Assembly: GCF_039555335.1 (NCBI RefSeq)
Contig: NC_092628.1
Span: 37,656,965 to 37,720,964, forward strand
From: Amphiura filiformis
Lineage: Eukaryota; Echinodermata; Ophiuroidea; Amphilepidida; Amphiuridae
Reading direction: 5' to 3'
DNA: 64,000 bases
This document shows positions 60,331-64,000 of this stretch, piece by piece (the first letter of the stretch is position 1; the number at the start of each line of letters is the position of its first letter). The notes under the pieces were generated by a model that worked only from the letters and a program-made list of their open reading frames with translations, was not told where the DNA came from and searched no databases. The translations under genes were made by a program, and so were the position numbers.

Positions 60331-60738
60331 CCTGCCAGTGACGCTGGGTGTACTCTGTTGAATCGGTGATGATAGCCACACCCTGGTTCACATTGTCGGT
60401 TGGTATCATCGAGTGAGGTGTGATTTCAAGTGGTTTCTATACAAATTGAGTGTAATAGGAAGAATCGATTTTCCTTCCCGGAGTTCTTCTCAATCAATGT
60501 AGCTACTTTTAGCATAACTTCTTAAGGGATGTGAAAAGAGCGAACCGTGGTTTAGATTCCAGAGGGAGGGTGTCTGTAATATAACCGAGATCGCGCGCCA
60601 ATAAAAACTTACTGTAGTAATTTTCCTGGTTCCGAAGCCCGGATAATACCACTAAACCAACTTCATATCTGTTCTACAACCTGTGATATTAATTCTTGAT
60701 AATGCTTAACGGAAAAATCAATACTAATGTATGATTTA

Positions 60739-60914
60739 GGGATTCAATCATGTTTCACCGTTGTTCATCACCGTTTAACAACGATGCGGCCGCGTCGTCT
60801 GCGTGGTTTACTGCGCGAGGGCAGCTTTAGCTGCCCGAGCGAAGTAAACCACGCAGACGCGCCGGACGCGAGTTGTTAAACGGTGATGAACAACGGTGAA
60901 ACATGATTGAATCC
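60739..60914. repeat. Foldback element with GC-rich tip
   Basis: GGATTCAATCATGTTTCACC and GTTGTTCATCACCGTTTAAC at the left have exact inverse partners at 60870-60914. The tip is CpG-rich (GATGCGGCCGCGTCGTCTGC, GCGTGGTTTACT and inverse). A related end (CATCACGGATTAACAACGG) lies at 61206. Confidence 0.75.
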
Positions 60915-61304
60915 TTCAACAACGAAAAGAAGCTAAAGATCGTATAATTCACGATTATTTCACGAGGAAATGTCAGTTAATCATTGTCACTAAGCCTTAC
61001 AAAAACTTCGATGATTTCTCCGTTAATATCAGCAATAAAATTACAGAATAAAACGGCAAAGTTTAGCCGCTACCTGAAAATTACTGAATTCAACTTGTAA
61101 GCTTGCATACGCGCAAAGGTTCCAGGCATGACGAATTTTACGCGCTCTCGCGTAACGCGTAGTCTCGCTCGCGTTCGCGTATACGCTACAGTGAAAGTGT
61201 GGATTCATCACGGATTAACAACGGTTGGTTCCTGTACAAAGGTATAGGAGGAGTTGTTGAAATACGAGTGAATATTCATACGTAGTGGTAGATAAAATGA
61301 ATTC

Positions 61305-62614
61305 AAGTTTTAACTTCAACACTGCACTATTTTTCGCTCACCTGGAACGTTTTCACTAGTCCGACTAGCGTCTTCAGCAGATGGTGATGCTGTGTTGATA
61401 TTTGTCTATATTGTGTGTTTCGGGAGATCTATCTTCAGCGCTATGGATGTGCTATGGGAAGTTCGTGTAGTCCGCTTTCAGCTGACGCGTACATGGAATA
61501 CTTAGAGAGCCATGCATTAACATCTGCCCCCACCACCCACCGCGTGTATGGAAAAGATATGTGGATGATATCTTCGTGGTCATAAAAACTGCATATCGAG
61601 GAATTCACCGATCACATCAACAACATCGATCCCAACATCAAATTCACGCGGGAGGAAGAGGAAGACGGTAAACTTCCAATCCTTGAAACTTTAGTTTGTC
61701 GCCAACCGGATGGAACTCTCAAGGTCAAAGTTTACAGAAAACCAACGCACACAGAGCAATATTTAAACTTCTCCTCCCATCGTCCACTTTCAGTCAGACA
61801 AACTGTCAGTGTCGTAAGAACGCTACTACACACCGTGTGGAATCTGTTGTCACAGATTCGACTGATAAAGAGGAGGAGATAGCTCATGTGAAGAACGCAT
61901 TAAGGAACTGCGGCTATAAAGACTGGACGTTCTTTCGCGGCCAACCAAAGGGAAAGGACAGTACTTCTCAGAACAAAGACTCAGAGACTGCCAATAAAGG
62001 TTTTGTCACCTTACCTTATATAGAAGGTCTCTCTGAGAAATTACGCAGAGCTTTCAGGACCGCGGGAGTATCCACCTCCTTCAAACCACAAAATACGCTT
62101 AGGAGTGCACTATTTGCCCCTAAAGACAAGACAGAACCCTTTAAAGAGTCTGAAATTACCTGCACTGACTGTGACGCTAGTTACATTGGTGAATCCGCCA
62201 GGAAGCTTGAGAAAAGGCTCAGCGAACACAAGGCTGGCAGCTCCAAATCAGCGGTCAGGGAACATGTTGTAAGATCCAAAGGACACCAGATTGATTGGGA
62301 AAACGTCAAGGTGCTCGAAGAGTATTCCCGGAGAGTTCTTGAAGCCATTCACATAAGGACTCAAAAACCAAGACTAAATCGTGATCAAGGACTTGAAATA
62401 GATCCTATTTGGGATAACCTGCTGATGCCCGAGGGGGGCGCTACATCGTAACATCCTATGACGTCATTCTGTCAATCATATGACGTTATCAGTTAGGAAT
62501 ATCCCGATTGTAGACAAGATATCAACACAGCATCACCATCTGCTGAAGACGCTAGTCGGACTAGTGAAAACGTTCCAGGTGAGCGAAAAATAGTGTAGTT
62601 TTGAAGTTAAAATT
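61305..62614 (+). mobile_element. Degenerate Penelope-like element between inverted terminal repeats
   Basis: Arms of about 97 bases at 61305-61401 and 62518-62614 are inverted copies (each contains GCGTCTTCAGCAGATGGTGA or its complement). Between them, plus-strand reading gives SSCSPLSADAYMEYLESHAL, the RT catalytic RYVDDIFVV at about 61555-61580, FTREEEEDGKLPILETLV and KVKVYRKPTHTEQYLNF, then a GIY-YIG domain (CTDCDASYIGESARKLEKRL, 62160-62220) and a normal C-terminus at 62451. At least two frameshifts separate these blocks, so it is a pseudogene. The N-terminal RT half is absent. Penelope-like elements are known for repeated or inverted terminal segments, which matches this layout. Confidence 0.8.
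61696..62451 (+). pseudogene. Penelope-like C-terminal ORF (linker plus GIY-YIG)
   Basis: This 251-codon frame runs through the connecting region and the GIY-YIG endonuclease (ITCTDCDASYIGESARKLEK, then LSEHKAGSSKSAVREHVVRS and VLEAIHIRTQKPRLNRDQG). Its first part is out of frame with the upstream RT remnant: the RT thumb-like peptide KVYRKPTHTEQYLNFSS occupies another frame over the same start. It is therefore a fragment and not an independent gene. Confidence 0.7.
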
Positions 62615-62757
62615 TTAACTAATGTATGATGCCCTACTAAAGTAGCAATCGATCAATCTGCTCACTCAATCATCACGTTGTTCAAATAATCAATCAATCG
62701 AAAAATAAAATAAAATAAAATAAAATAAAATAAAATAAAATAAAATAAATAAATAAA

Positions 62758-63905
62758 AATTCAAAGAACAGACCTTCCAGAATAGGTAGTCGTTACTCTG
62801 AGTTTCATGCCTAAAAAGGCAATCGTCAGACGACACGATGAAATGCTTTTTGTTTTTGTTTTTGTTTTTGGTTGATTTGTATGGCGCTTTCAACTACCGA
62901 GGTTATTTGCGCCAGTACTCACTCCTTTGTCAAGTTGCACCTGTATTTCCATTCAGTCACAATACGTAGTTATCTGCTTCACTGCATCTTAGTTATTTCT
63001 ATCTTCTTCGTGCCTATCTCGTTGAATTTCTCTTGCTGTATATGGTCGTACGTACATTAAAATTTATTTCTTCGTCGACGTGGTAAAAACCAAACGGAGT
63101 CTCTTCAGAGCCACAACAGGCTGAGTCAGCCGAGGAAGGGCTAAAACGTGGTCAAAATACTTTGCATGATCCTCCGCTAGCTTGACTTCCTCGCATCCAA
63201 GCCTGTTCCCCAGAGCCCAAGTTAGCGTTATCCATCCGACACCACGTGGAGGTTTGGGTTGAGTTGCCCGCGAGCAAATACTTTGCCAGCTCTACGGGCC
63301 TTGTCGGACTATGAAATGCTTTGGGTGGACTACCATCTCTTGGGAATGTGAAAGAATATACATTCCATGGTGTCAACACAGCCAAAGTCTATTCAGAGTC
63401 GGTCTGTCTATCGGAGATAGTCAGAAAGTGCTCAACTGCAAAACAGGTTGTATTAACAACATTTTTCAGTTGACTATCTTTTGAATAAAGTGCTCAATCC
63501 CAAAGGAGAGCGTATAAAAATTCAAAGAACAGACCTACCTATTCTGGAAGGTCTGTTCTTTCACATTCTCCAAGAGATGGTAGTCCACCCCTAAAGCATT
63601 TCATCGTGTCGTCCGACGATTGCCTTTTTAGGCATGAAACTCAGAGTAATGACTACCTATTCTGGAAGGTCTGTTCTTTGAATTTTTATACGCTCTCCCT
63701 TTTGGGATTGAGCACTTTATTCAAAAGATAGTCTAACTTGAGAAAAATGTTGTTAATACGCTCCTGTAGACGATTGCCTTTTTAGGCATGAAACTCAGAG
63801 TAACGACTACCTATTCTGGAAGGTCTGTTCTTTGAATTTTTATACGCTCTCCCTTTTGGGATTGAGCACTTTATTCAAAAGATAGTCTAACTTGAGTAAA
63901 ATGTT
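62758..63905. repeat. Palindromic and tandem repeat cluster
   Basis: AATTCAAAGAACAGACCTTC-type sequence occurs at 62759 and 63519 and in inverse orientation from 63540 on. A 152-bp unit with TTTTGGGATTGAGCACTTTA and AGGTCTGTTCTTTGAATTTT is directly repeated at 63660-63755 and 63815-63900. No gene seen. Confidence 0.65.
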
Positions 63906-63970
<65 letters not shown>

Positions 63971-63985
63971 ATAGATAAATAGATA
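63905..63985. repeat. AAAT microsatellite
   Basis: About 17 copies of AAAT, ending in AGATAAATAGAT variants. A shorter AAAAT run lies at 62701-62745. Confidence 0.9.
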
Positions 63986-64000
63986 AAGCAGCATAAGAAA

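Overview
The window is animal nuclear DNA: low gene density, introns with consensus GT/AG ends, many inverted-repeat transposons, satellite arrays and retroelement remnants. Two adjacent cyclin genes (cyclin I and a cyclin G), frequent TAGGCCTA-like words and Penelope-like elements suggest an invertebrate deuterostome, perhaps an echinoderm or hemichordate. That placement is inference, not proof.

Layout. 1-5.9 kb: repeats, a 200-N assembly gap with similar sequence on both sides, and a near-perfect inverted repeat at 5.3 kb. 5.9-13.4 kb: cyclin I on the minus strand (six coding exons, 349 codons, long AT-rich 3' region). 13.4-30.9 kb: the interval between the two genes, with candidate non-coding first exons, one unexplained spliced-looking exon and a dense pile of nested DNA transposons, including a roughly 3-kb inverted repeat at 20.9-23.95 kb. 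31.0-40.3 kb: cyclin G on the plus strand (seven coding exons, 418 codons). 40.4-57.2 kb: a large 27-29-bp hairpin satellite broken by several transposons whose target duplications can be read against the satellite unit, plus a second tandem repeat near 43 kb. A candidate gene start (51.6-55.0 kb) and a Penelope-like fragment lie in this zone. 57.2-64 kb: decayed LINE and Penelope-like copies, foldback elements and simple repeats.

The biological core is the head-to-head cyclin I / cyclin G pair. The two genes share four phase-0 intron positions across the cyclin fold, which fits an old inverted duplication. CCNI and CCNG2 are also neighbours in vertebrates. All other protein-coding signal that I can recognise comes from retroelements. 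No CRISPR arrays, rRNA genes or bacterial-type operons are present.
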